64,000 bases of DNA from contig VCJN01003438.1 in the NCBI GenBank assembly GCA_006384855.1, positions 1-64,000 on the forward strand. Direction: 5' to 3'. Below the pieces are notes generated by a model, which saw only the letters and a list, made by a program, of their open reading frames with translations, searched no databases and was not told where the DNA came from. Source of the DNA: Tetraselmis striata (Eukaryota > Chlorophyta > Chlorodendrophyceae > Chlorodendrales > Chlorodendraceae). Every line of letters starts with the position of its first letter. Position 1 is the first letter of the stretch. Made by a program: the position numbers and the translations under genes. This document shows positions 12,501 through 23,295 of this stretch, one piece after another.

Positions 12501-12643
12501 CGGGGGGCCCACCTGCTGCGCCGTGCCGCCAAGCTGAGGTGGGCGGCCCGCCCCGCTGGCCGGGCGGAGGCCGTCGAGGTGGCGGCCGGCGAGCGGCGCG
12601 CCACCGCGGCGCCGAAGCGCGTGGTCATGGTTGTGGCTGACAT
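9566..12643 (-). CDS. DVR: Divinyl chlorophyllide a 8-vinyl-reductase, chloroplastic, 7 exons
   Basis: Reduces the 8-vinyl group of divinyl (proto)chlorophyllide with NADPH, giving the monovinyl chlorophyll precursor, in the chloroplast. Model (transcribed right to left): 12643-12513, 12399-12357, 12233-12093, 11954-11736, 11525-11301, 10708-10555, 9915-9566; 420 residues, close to the plant enzyme (about 417); all phases agree. Seen: Ser/Arg/Ala-rich transit peptide (about 1-73), the NAD(P)-binding GATGYIG loop at 96-102, REKSG after it, [57 protein letters not shown], and [10 protein letters not shown] near the end. This is the atypical short-chain dehydrogenase type of DVR, not the cyanobacterial BciB type. 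An in-frame ATG at 12685 would add 14 residues; the one at 12643 gives the better transit peptide. Intron 6 (9916-10554) has a C run at its start and a G run near its end. Confidence 0.95.
10095..10195. repeat. TATG/TATA microsatellite in DVR intron 6
   Basis: About 100 bp of alternating TATG, TATA and TACA units in an otherwise GC-rich neighbourhood. Confidence 0.85.
11005..11145 (+). repeat. Dispersed repeat family 1, copy 1 (DVR intron 5)
   Basis: An AT-richer stretch (CCCCTCTCA..., ...CAGAATAAAACACGAATACA, ...CGCAAAACA) that recurs diverged at 58225-58340 and, inverted, at about 55665-55800. Probably a short non-autonomous element; no clear terminal repeats were seen. Confidence 0.6.
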
Positions 12644-13413
12644 CGTTGGGTTGCTGACGCCGAGCTGGGTATGGATGTCTGCCACCGGGGATGGGGGCTT
12701 GGTGCTGGCTTGAGTTTTGACACCCGCGGCTGCTGTTGAGGTTGACGCCGCTGCGGGATCATGCAGGTGCTGGGTCCTGAGCTAGAGAAGCGCGATGGGG
12801 CCTCGGAGGGGGGACGCTCGCAGAGGGAAAAATGATGCCAGCCTCAGCACTCCGGTGCCTAGCTGTCACCTCGCTGGCAGCCGCTGCTGTCCAAGGTGGC
12901 GGGGCGCGTAGAATCGCGGATACGATCGGAACATTGCAAATACGTTTTACACTTGTGTACACTTCTTCGATGCAGGGTAAACATACATCCAATATCGCAA
13001 CTCCATATCTTATTGATCTTCTCCAAACCATACCTCGTACAGTAGGTCTCGTAGCGACTATAAAAATCGCGGTCGAATCTCGCTGTTCGCCGTACGTGCG
13101 AGCGTTTCACGCGCCCGGCCCGCGGCGCGCCCCCTGCTTGCACCCGCTGCTGCCGCGGCGCGGCGTTTCGTTCTTCCCCTGGTCTATGTAGCCGACCGGC
13201 TCGCAGCTCTCCGCACAGCAGTGTTCCTCTTCCTCACACGACCCCTTCCCAGCCCGCACGCGGCTGTCCCCATCAGCCTGACGACAGCCACACCGCGCGC
13301 ATCCGCACTGCCGCAGCCGGCCCGGGCGAGAGTATAGCGCCTGTCGGGACCTGCCGGCGAGCCCGCGGCGGCGTTCGCACGTGCGCCATCCGACCTGTTG
13401 ACCTGCGGCAGCG
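12644..13413. promoter_or_regulatory. Shared upstream region of DVR and TBCC
   Basis: About 770 bp between two divergent start codons with no other gene seen. It must hold both promoters, or one bidirectional promoter. No canonical TATA box was recognised near either start. Confidence 0.5.
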
Positions 13414-13591
13414 ATGGCTGCGCAGCCAGAGCAACGGGAGCCGGGCGGCGAGGCGACGGCGGATGCTGCGGCGCGGGTCGTGGACCGCATGGCCGCCAAA
13501 AACGAGGAGAGGTTAAAGGATGCGGAGCGCCGCAAGGAGGAGGCGCGGTGGGTGGCCTTGCCGACCTTTGCTGGTGGGCCGAGGAGGAAGG

Positions 13592-13628
<37 letters not shown>

Positions 13629-15565
13629 GGCGTACTCGTAGTCGTGCGGCTGACGGGGACCGGGCTGGTTTGTGGGCCGTGACGGCCGGTGGCGCGCAGG
13701 GCCCAAGCGGACCCGCGCGAATCCGTGGATGCCTTCCACACCAAGAGCTCCGCGGCATGTGAGGCTTGGCGGCGGCAGCTGGCGGAGGTGTCGAGGTGCG
13801 GCCCCCCAAACTACTGGGTGCGGTACAGGAACAATGCATTTTTCCATTACCATCTGCATGCAGAGGGAGAGGGAGAGAGTAACCCTAAATGTGGGTAGCG
13901 GCAGAAGGAGGCGTAGCTGACGGGCATGCTGGTCTCGGCAGCGGCTCCCTGTCGTCCGAGCAGGCAAAGGCGGCGCTGGACGGGCTGGCTGGGCAGCTGC
14001 AGGGCCTGGAGGCGGAGCTCGCCACGGCGTCCTACTTCCTGCCCGCCTACGATCAGCGCTCCACCAAGTGCACATACAAGGAGATGCAGGCGGAGGTTCG
14101 CCGATGCGCCAGGGCAGCTCGCAATGCCCACGGTGGCAGCAGCTTCAGCTCCGTGGGCCATGCCTGAGTCACACGCATGTGCCCCATGCAGCTGGACGCG
14201 GCGCGCGGCGCACTCGTGCCCAAGAAGAAGTTCTCCTTTGGCGGCCGCGTGGCGCGCAAGAAGGCGGCAGACGTGGCGGAGGTGGCGTCCAGCGCTGCGG
14301 CGAGCGTGGCAGCGAGCAGGGCGGTGATCGCTGCGCCGGTGGAACCGCCGGAGGTCAAGCCGGGCAGGTGGGCGGCATCCCTGGGGAGCAGTCTGCGGGC
14401 GAAGGGCAGGGGGGGGGGTTGGAGGTGGCTGAGCGTGGATGGGTGTGCGTGAAGGGGGCTGCAGGGGCTTCGCGGCGCCACCGTGGTGGTCACTGCCGAG
14501 CAGCTGGGTGGGAACGACTTCACGCTGATGGACCTGGAGGTGTGCGCCGCAGCCCCCTCCTGCGCGATGGGCTGTCCCGCGTGGCACCGCTCCCGCCCCC
14601 GCATTCCATCACCCCAGCATGCCCCGCAGGTCTAATGCCCCCGCCTTCGCCTTCTGCGCCGACATCTCCCGCCCGGCTTCCGCGCAGGACTGCAAGGTGT
14701 TTCTGCTCGGCCGCATGTCAGCGCTGCGCTGCCACCGCATGTCGCGTTGCCGCGTGTTTTGCGGCCCCGTCGCCGGCTCCTCCTTCTTCGACGCCGTGCA
14801 GGACTGCCTGCTGCATGTGCCTTCACACCAGGTGCCTCCCACCACAATCCCCCTCCCCCCCCCTCCCCCCCCCCCCCCCCCCCCCCCCCTCCTTCCCCGG
14901 GCACGGAAAGTCACCCCCGCCAGCGCACACTGCCATGACCGCATCGCCCGCGCCCGGCCCTCAGGTTCGCATCCACAGCACCACGGGCACCGACTTTTAC
15001 CTCCGAGTGCGCTCCAACCCCATCATCGAGCACTCCTCGGGTGCGGCCCCCCCTTCCCCCCCCCCCCCCCCCCCCCCCCCCCATGTCTGCGGCGGCTAGG
15101 TACTTCGATTCTTTTCCCATTGAGCCGAGTCTTCTTAAACCCCCCAACCTTTGACATCCAGGGCTGCGGGTGGCGCCTTGCGCATTTGACGACTGGCCGG
15201 GGGCGCGGACGCTACTCGCGGGTGCGGGGCTCGCACCTGACGATGACGATGTAGTGGGCAAGTGGCGGCAGGTGGACGACTTTGGGTGGCTGCGCGCGGT
15301 GCAATCGCCCAACTGGTGCCCCCCCCCCCCCCCCCACGACACACACACCACCACCACCGCGCCGGTAGTTCAGCAAAGCCTTCGGGAGGCCACCCCCGGC
15401 ATGTTGACTCCCTCGACCCACCTGCGTCCGAGCACTGATTTCCCCCCACTGGTTTTCTCTCCTGTCTTGCGGCTGGCCAGGGCGGTGCTGCCGGAGGAGG
15501 AGCGCCAGCCCGCGGATGCCGCCGTGGAGCCAGGCCAGCCAGGCGTGATGGGGCTGCCTCTGTAG
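13414..15565 (+). CDS. TBCC: Tubulin-binding cofactor C (TBCC), 9 exons
   Basis: Acts with cofactors D and E as GTPase activator for tubulin, releasing folded alpha/beta dimers in the cytosol. Model: 13414-13547, 13700-13795, 13942-14095, 14192-14353, 14465-14539, 14688-14831, 14965-15040, 15162-15315, 15481-15565; about 359 residues. Seen: charged helical N-terminus (NEERLKDAERRKEEAR), FLPAYDQR, LVPKKKFSF ending the spectrin-like part, then the C-CAP/TBCC beta-helix: DCKVFLLGR, CRVFCGPV, HQVRIHSTTGTDFYLRV (Arg in the QxRIHS position that serves as the arginine finger in the family), PIIEHSSG, and the terminal VDDFGWLRAVQSPNW followed by LPEEER. Introns 6, 7 and 8 begin with C runs, while intron 1 instead carries a G run of about 35. 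Uncertain: the intron 2 boundaries (an equally phased alternative is 13787/13964) and the intron 4 donor (GTCAAG at 14354). Confidence 0.9.
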
Positions 15566-15636
15566 TAGTGCAGTGCAGTACGTCATCGGCCATCAGGGGC
15601 TGAGGGTGGCCGGTGGCTAGGCGGCCGCTGGGCGGG

Positions 15637-15641
15637 TGTAA
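15637..15641 (+). terminator. TGTAA polyadenylation signal candidate, TBCC
   Basis: TGTAA 72 nt after the TBCC stop codon. Confidence 0.55.
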
Positions 15642-16430
15642 CCAAAGCGCTGTCGCTGCGACGGTATGCTTTGTTCGCCCGGTAGAGCTGAATTTACGTT
15701 GCCAACCCGCAGTTGCTGGCATGACGTTGCAGCTTGTCAGAGGATGGGAATTTTGTGGAAAGGTATACTTCACCTGCCCGACTATATAATATACCTGTAG
15801 CAGGTCGCGGAAGTGGAGGGTATACTATCCGGATACCTAGCGACTAATAACGTCGTAATATAGGGACTAAAGCAGTTGACGATACGCGTGACGACGATCC
15901 CTCCATCCCATATCGGCCCAAGAGATTATGATACCTGTACTCGACTCTTCTATGAATAATGACTGTTAGATCATGTGACGCTGGCGAACGATATCGATGC
16001 GAGGCAGCAGGACCAATTCATTGTGTCGCCCGACATAGCTAGGCCGCGCGAGTACAGGTAGTTACTCGACCCTATGTCTGTCCCATACAGTATATCGGCC
16101 ACATAGATGAAGAGTAAAGATACGTGCCGTCTCTAACGATTGCGGTACGACGAAATATCAATACGTCGATGCAGCGTATTTGCACCTGCTGCGAAGGAGC
16201 AAGTGTCGAGTCTGGAAGGCCGCTGCGCTATTGACGATATTACTATACCCGATGTCGTCGATATATCCGGTGCGGCTATATGATGAACGTGGCGACGACC
16301 GCAGGCAGAAGCTGCTGAGACTCGAGGCATAGACCCCGTGACCATCAGACACAGCCCATCAGTGTCCAAATAATACACCTGGGATATGCGCACTCTTCTG
16401 CACCAGCCGCACGCCGCCATGGGTCCTTCG
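15642..16430. other. Intergenic region without recognisable gene
   Basis: AT-richer, stop-rich in all frames. No repeat unit or RNA gene was recognised. Confidence 0.5.
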
Positions 16431-16599
16431 CATGTTGCACTTGCGGCCGCCGCCTAGTTGCTGCTTGTTGTGGCCCTCATTGGCAGCGTTGCGGGCAATT
16501 CCGTTTACTTCGTCAGCGACTGCGGCCGCACAGTCCAGTGGGCATGAGGGCCAGCAGGAGAGTATCCTGTCCAAACGGGCGAGATACCGAGCGACTGTG

Positions 16600-17170
16600 A
16601 GCCAGCCTTCTCCGCACCGACCCCTCCAGCCCCGGCGGGCCCGTGCTCTCCTGGCTAGACCCTGCTAGCTTCGCCCAAGAATGCGCCGCCGACAAAACCG
16701 TTTGGTCCCCATACTGCAACTACTTCCGCAATCGGGACCTGCACGTTTTTCAATGCACCGGCCCGTTCCTGTGCGCCTGCCGCGCTTCGAACAGGACTGC
16801 TCCACAGACTGCACCGACTACACATGCATTCCCGCGCAGGATGATATGTGCACGCCGGACAACATGAGCGACGAGCTGGGGTTCGTCTCCGGCTACATCT
16901 ACTCCTTCCACTCCGCAAGTCCGAACGTGTGTACCTACTACCCGTTTGAGGACTGAAGCCCAGAAGCTTACGGCTACTTCCATGATACTTTTGGTTGAAA
17001 CTACGAGTTCTCCCCGAAATTTGTGAGCCCGGTCGACCCCGACAGCGGCCTGGAAGTCGCGATTCGCTGCCCGCCGCGGTAGGCTGGCAACATCCATCGG
17101 CGCGGCGGCTCTGGCTGAATCAGAGTTTCCTCGGCGGCATCGCCTCCCGAAAAAAATGCCGGAAGACTCT
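16600..17170 (+). pseudogene. Decayed cysteine-rich extracellular protein fragment
   Basis: Two frames together read like a secreted, cysteine-rich protein. One (from about 16643) has WSPYCNYF and FQCTGPFLCAC; the next (from about 16790) has CSTDCTDYTC, MCTPDNMSDELGF, NVCTYYPFED and, after a TGA, YEFSPKFVSP and LEVAIRCPPR. A frameshift and at least four in-frame stops separate these pieces, so it is not functional. The family was not identified; the downstream jelly-roll remnant (18591-19560) may be part of the same dead gene. Confidence 0.45.
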
Positions 17171-17199
17171 GACGCGTACTCCATTACCTGAAACAACAA

Positions 17200-18590
17200 T
17201 AACGACGAATTAGCTTGTGTTGATGCTGTCCAAGCTGTGATCTCAGTGTGTGCATTATAACATTGGCCTTTCGTTACAAATGGTCGTTGTTAGGCAGTGT
17301 TGTCAGCGGCGAGTATGGCTCAGAGTGTGGACGAGCTGGGATATTACATAGGAATCGTTCGAGCCCTGTGTTGAGAGGGCCGCCTCGAGCCCTCGATGGC
17401 GGCATGTAGACTGTATAATTTGATTGATAGTTTTGAACAGTTGGAATGCCCTTGGCTTGTGCCCAGTTAAGGGAGAGAATGTAAGAGCAGGTTGAGACGG
17501 CATGTTTCACTTGCAACTAGTAGACATGGACGAATGCCAACTACTGCCAGGCCACCAAAGGCACAAAACTTGTGCACATACCTAAACATTTTGTTGCACA
17601 GTATACTGTCTGAGTGCACCATAGCCGTGTCAATAGTAGATCCATGTACACGTAACGTCGCGTGTATTACAATTGTCTTTGCGCAGCACGGTGATGCGGG
17701 GGAGAGCCCGGCCAGGTAGTTTGAACAAATCACACATTTTATCAAGACTCAGAGAGGTGGCCGCTGCGGGCGGAAGGCAGTGCCGCTCGGCATACTCAGC
17801 AGGACCAGCCCATGCACCCGCACATGCATCCACTGCTTGCACATGTCTCGATGCCGCAGAGGCTAATGTACAGGCCAGGCACCTACACCTTCCGAACTCT
17901 CCCCGACGGTGACAATGGCCTAACCTAGCTAATGAGCAATATCTTCAGGCGGGCCAGCAGCAGTGCCTCTCATGACACCAAATGGTCAGCGAGCGGGCTT
18001 TCAGACCGAGGTGGTGCAGCAGCTGATGACATATGACATTCAGGTGAGCTTCATTGGCTTATTGACCGGAGCCTCGCACATCGGTGCCACACAAGCGCAG
18101 ATGGTGGCGAAAATGAGTAGCTAGCACACCGGAAATATGAGCAGAGCCCCGGAAACCGGCTGTGTATAAATAATTATGAGCCGCGAGACATAACTATAAT
18201 CAGATGAATGATAGTTATAAGCAGCGAATCCTCATATCCCGTTCCCATTCTGCGCTGCGCGATAGCGCCCGTTACAGTCCAATGTATATAAGTACCCTCA
18301 TAGGTCATAAGTTGAGTACGTATTTTTACTAATATATGTATATAGAAATTTGATATATATACCTACGAGGCTAGGATACTTTACAGTCGCGTCATAGCGA
18401 CAACTATTATGCTCTCCCTCACCTGGATGAAACCATCATTTGACCCGTCAGCGACAATATGCGCACTCCATGTGCATGCCCGAGCGAAATACGTTTTTAC
18501 GATGCGATGCGCTTCTTTTTAAATTCAAATCACGATAACGAGATTGCCAATGTCAACAATGAGAGTTATATCACCTGATGAGGGTGTTGT
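17200..18590. other. Intergenic region without recognisable gene
   Basis: No coding pattern and no clear repeat. Base composition is AT-richer than the active genes. Confidence 0.5.
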
Positions 18591-19560
18591 GTGGCACATT
18601 TTTCGCGAATGCAGGCGCGCTCGGACTGCTGCGCCGACATCCACACCGCTACAAATTGGCTACTGGAGGGCATTAACGACGGCGGCGCGGCCTGGACCCT
18701 GATTCAGAGTCAATCGGGCCTTGAAACTACCTGGGTGGTCGGCGAGACGCGGCGCTTCCAGGTGCCGGGAGGCGGAGCAATCTGTGCACCCTTCTACACA
18801 TCCATCCGCCTGCCGCGTGGCTGCCGCTGAACGACGTCCAAGTCGATGGGCGAGTGGCGGCTGCACAGCACGCACGCGCCGCCCTCGGTGCATGCCCGCC
18901 TGCCGAAAACACCACATCAGGTGCTTTCGAAGACTTCGAGGGCGTGCCGCGCGGGAGCCCATCAAATAGGGTACGGACCGTCAGGTTGGCGACCCAGAGT
19001 GGAGCCCGCCCATGGACCTCGCCACCCGGCAGCGGCTGGTCCGTTATCAATGGCGGCTCAGCACCGCTGAGCGCCATCAATACCCTCAATCACGGCTACA
19101 CTGAGTTCAACGCGTGAACATTCTGGGAAGAATGCGCCTGGGCGATATTTTTAAAGACAGCGGCCGCCTGTCCTTCTCGCTAGGAAACGGCACAGTCGCC
19201 GTCGATGACCCGGATGTGCGTCAAGACCCGATTGACACCGCTCCATCAGCTTCGGCATCATGCACAGCGAACTCCACTCCCCGCTGCTCGAAATCTCGGC
19301 CGTACAGTCCGGCAGCCTGGAGCTGTCGTTTGACTCATCTTCCGTTCAGGCTTCCGGCTCACAGCGTGCCACGAGGAATTCACTTATTTCGCCGATGGCG
19401 CACTGCACTGCGAGACGCGCATTATTGACGCCCTCGACCTGGGCGGCGAAAGTATGACGAAACGCTGCAATTTGCACTTGACTTATTTTCCCACGGGTGA
19501 CAGCTGCATGGACATTCAGTGGGCGCTGGTCGGTGTGGGAAACGACTACATATGATGGGC
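18591..19560 (+). pseudogene. Decayed jelly-roll (MAM/laminin-G-like) extracellular domain
   Basis: Broken pieces in several frames read in the order expected for a secreted beta-sandwich domain: GAFEDFEGVP and GWSVINGG, then YTEFN, then GRLSFSLGNGTVAVDDPDV, then GSLELSFDSS, then GDSCMDIQWALVGVGNDYI and, after a stop, WAIDNV. The FEDFEGVP/GTVAV.DPD/LSFDSS/ND..WAIDNV pattern occurs in secreted phosphatases and cell-surface proteins; this assignment rests on motif order only. Several frameshifts and stops make it a pseudogene. An upstream open frame (18591-18830) may be its amino-terminal part. Confidence 0.45.
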
Positions 19561-19699
19561 CATCGACAACGTGCACGAGACGGGCCGCGTCCCGCCAGTT
19601 TTCCCGGCTCGACAGAGCGCCGTGGCCTGTGCCGCGCCTACCGCTGCGACACGGTTCGAGGCAACCTCGACGGTTACCCACGCTACACCTCGGAATGAC

Positions 19700-20789
19700 A
19701 CAAAATTATGAATGGTGCGCGATCGATAAGCTGATGCGTAGTGTGGATGACTACCTATAGGTTCCAATCGAATTGGAGTAATCGCCACTAGCTATTAGAA
19801 GTCCTTTCGTTTTGCGATCAGAATTATGCGCCAGCCGCAATAAGTGCGCAACCGACTTTATATAAATTCATCTTATTTACCACCATTGCGTGTCAGATTG
19901 TAATGAAATTCGTGTCGATAAGTATTGATATGACACTTCAGGTCGCCAACAGCCCACGACCGCGCATCATTGTGTCCCATATTTTTAAGAAACGGCGAAA
20001 AGCTCATTTAATGGACGCTGCGTCTGCGCCCGGGTTGGAATAACTGCCAATGGCAGACACAACTTCAATGATAGACCAAGGCGGGAGACTGAGTATAGTA
20101 GTTCAAACCGGAACAGAGTCTGAGGCAATATATACGCGGCTCTCTTTAAATTAGCCAATCGACTCCTCCTCCTCTGGCGACTGCTATAAGCTATAGCTCT
20201 TAGCACTAAGGGCATGACATATAATCAAGGGCGCCAGTAATATGTATATCATTATCATTTAAGTACATTTATTCAGCAAGTATCATGCGCGCTGATGAGT
20301 CGATTTTTGACTATGACCACATGTACTACTGCAGGAGCCTGACGAAACCTTACAAGCATACTCTTGAAACTGCCCTTATTTTCATGTATAATTTATGTCG
20401 ACTCTAATGCCACAGCTACAATGAGAAGTCACGCTATGGATTTCCCTCGAGCGCGCACCCTGCGGCTGCGCGCCAGTATTAGTCGCTAATCATCGCCGAC
20501 AAGTCGCGCGGTCGATCGGTAATCCTTCGTGCCTTTTGGCGCCTTGGGAAACACCATAGGACCGTCCGACCCTGCTGCTGTCCGATTCTTTTTTATTGGA
20601 CCTCGTGCCCATAACGTCGCCGAAACCTTTAGTTGTATGCCACGCAGTCCGCTCACACAGCGTATACCTGCCCGTCTCCTGACTACCTATACTCGCGGCT
20701 TTCCTTTGCAGTGGGAGAGCAGGTGAGAGGTGGCGATTTTCGTGTGCCAGCTGCAGTGCGCGGGCGCAGCAGGGACACTTGTTCACACT
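19700..20789. other. Upstream region of the sulfotransferase-like gene
   Basis: AT-rich, no gene recognised. The promoter of the sulfotransferase-like gene must lie at its right end; no clear TATA box was seen close to the start. Confidence 0.4.
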
Positions 20790-22657
20790 ATGGCGATAAC
20801 TCCCGCACGCCGATTGGTCGGAACCACAGTATTGGTCGCGCTTCTCGGCACACTCGCAGCGCTACTGTGCATCTGCCCAACCGCGACAGCCGCAGCGGAT
20901 CCCAGCGCCAGCGATGCTGAGAGCTATCTCTCCAGCATCCTCACCAGCATGGCGCACCACCCGCTGCCGCACAAGCGCCACCCCGCGCGCGTCGACGCGG
21001 GGAGTCCTACGCTCAGCCCTGTCGAAGATCACGCCGCGCGCGCCGACTGCGACCTGTGCGGCGACAGCAACTGGCTCTTTGTGCTGGCCGCCGGCGGCCG
21101 CACGGGGAGCACCACCGCCATGTCCATGTTCGACAGCGTACCCGGCTTCGAGATCGGCGGCGAGCACGCCGGCGTGCTGAACCACGAAATGCAGTTCATT
21201 GACCAGGTCACCGAGTACATAGGCGCGCAGGGGGCGACGCTGGCGTGGAAGCACCGGCCGCAGGACCTGCACGCGCTGCGCTGCACGACGCAGGAGAAGA
21301 TGCGGCGCCTGGTGTTCGGGGCGGACTACCCGCAGCTGTCCGCCAAGGCACGCGTCGTGGGTTTCAAGGAGATCCGGTACACCACTCTCCGCAAGATGGC
21401 CTTCATCGCGTCCGTTTTCCCCTGCGCCCGCTTCGTCTTTACCTACCGCAACCAAACCGATACCCAGGCGAGTTGCCACGTCTATATGACAGCACTACAG
21501 TCCCCGACCGCTGCTCTTGCTGACATCGGAACGTCCCATTGAACGACATGCCTCGTACAAAACAACTTGTACAACAGCGACCTGCTCAAACTTACTATGC
21601 TCCAACATATTGCGGTATTGCGGGTCTCGCAGCAGCATCCTTATATTGTCGTATTCGGCAATATTGACATGAATTCGCGAATATTGAAAATCGAGCAGCG
21701 TGTTAATACTACGGTTATCGTAGTTCTGCTGATGCGGGGATGTCGCCAGGAACCCAGCCTCAGCGTCGTCGAATGCATGAGGTCCCTCTGCTAATCGGCG
21801 TCCTTTCAAGTCAAGCTGGCTGACTGGGCGCTTCTCGTTGGTGTTGCCCTGTCGATTTTATTAGAACTCGTCAAAAGCATCTCAACGCGGCTCTGACAGT
21901 CGAAAATCATCAATTGCTGCTTGAGTTTCTCACGCAACTTGTATTGACGGCGGCGTTTCTAGTCGCTGCCTGAGCCTTGGTATCTCGTTTTGGAATGGAA
22001 CCCTGTCATGAAGAAGTTGAGACGGTTTTACACCATTTGTGTGGTATTCAGAACCGCTCCCCGGGGGGGGGGGGGGCGCAGCAGATGGATGGGTGGGCAC
22101 TCCCGAGTGGGCTCAACCGACACCACCTGGCTGCCCGGCCCGCGCAGGTCCACAGCCAGGGCTTCAGCAAGAGCCAGCTGCCGCGGCAGTGGAGCAGTGT
22201 GGGGCACCTGTACGCGCACCTCGCCGAGACGTTCCCGCACCAGATGGCGATGCTGCCGGTGGAGGACCTCACGCCCGGCCGCTACAACGACATCCTGCAC
22301 GGCCTGCTCGGCGTGCGCGGCTGCGCCTTCACGGCCATCGCGCACGTCAACGCGGCCGGCGGCTACTCCAAGCTTGGGCAGCAGCCCGGCGGGGATGCCC
22401 TGCTGGAGGGAGAGTGCGACCTCGCCGGCGTGGACTTTGCGCTGCGGCCCGAGGTGCAGGAGCACAACGCCCGGCGATGGGCGGCGCTGCTGAGGGAGCA
22501 CCAGGAGGACCATCGCGCCGCGGCGATGAACCAAGCCCGGCACAAGGCGGGGGAGGAGGAAGCGGAGAAGGTGGAGGAAGGCGGTAAGGAAGAGGAGAAG
22601 GAGCAGGGGGAGGAGGAAGGGAACAGGGAGGAGGGCGAAGACGGGGAGGAGGCTTGA
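20790..22657 (+). CDS. Sulfotransferase-family protein with signal anchor, 2 exons, GC-AG intron
   Basis: Model: 20790-21467 and 22148-22657, 395 residues, joined in phase 0. Residues 1-36 are a basic start followed by a hydrophobic segment, consistent with a Golgi/secretory signal anchor. The PAPS 5'-phosphosulfate loop candidate is GGRTGSTT (102-109), preceded by a beta strand (WLFVLAA); VVGFKEIRY and RFVFTYRNQTD follow as the 3'-phosphate-binding region; exon 2 supplies the helix with SKSQLPRQW, PVEDLT and the C-terminal part. The last 65 residues are an unusual Glu/Lys/Gly-rich tail. Boundaries: the donor is CAG/GCGAGT, a GC donor, because reading on gives a frame unlike the family and the acceptor CGCAG at 22147 restores it. 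A G run lies about 75 nt before the acceptor. Substrate unknown; membership is by motif, not by search. Confidence 0.7.
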
Positions 22658-23295
22658 GGACATCGGCGGCGGTCGTTATCCCCTTGAATCGGTCCCTGGT
22701 GGAGAAGATGGGAATGATGATGTCAAACCCTTCTTCTGATGGCACGACAGGCATGGAGAGGGAGAAGCCATCGCCCGCTGACAGCGGCCCTGTGCTGTCG
22801 GTGCCCGGGGATGAGGATGAGGAGGCCAATAAAGCGACTACCCATCAGTGACAGGACCACCTTCTGAGTAGCGGTACATATAGTAGGTCAAGGAACCCTG
22901 CGCGCGCCTGCCCTCCCCAGCGAATCCCCGGCACGTATGCCTGCTGCTGCGAATCTCAGTCCGTCAAATCGTCGATGCAACGCTGTGCCCTTTGTTAGCA
23001 ATCAATTGTGCCGCTTCCGACTCCATCGGCAACCAACGCTGTAGATAAGGAGGCGGTCTACCTCCCCCCCCCCCCCCCCCCCCCGCAACGCAATCGAAAG
23101 CCAAATTCATTTCTTGCAACTTGCTTTATTCAGCGGGCGTAAACCACATGAGAAGAAGGTATAGAGTGCGGTCCTCCAGCGATACAGGGAATCGCAGCGC
23201 CAAGGGCCGTGTCAAGCGGGTACACACTCCCAGCCAGCAGCCTCCCTGGCACGCAGGGTTTGATGACATACGAGTGATACAATCGCCCGGGTGTG
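22658..23295. other. Convergent spacer
   Basis: No gene seen between the sulfotransferase-like gene and the LRR gene. It contains a C run at about 23064-23085 and, on the minus strand near 23123-23129, an AATAAA-like hexamer. Confidence 0.4.

Noticed and set aside
13107-14075. 322-codon minus-strand frame
   Set aside because: Opposite TBCC exons and through a G/C homopolymer that encodes only Pro; no family features.
22028-22829. Minus-strand frames opposite sulfotransferase exon 2
   Set aside because: Leu/Pro-rich mirror of the Glu-rich tail; no independent support.
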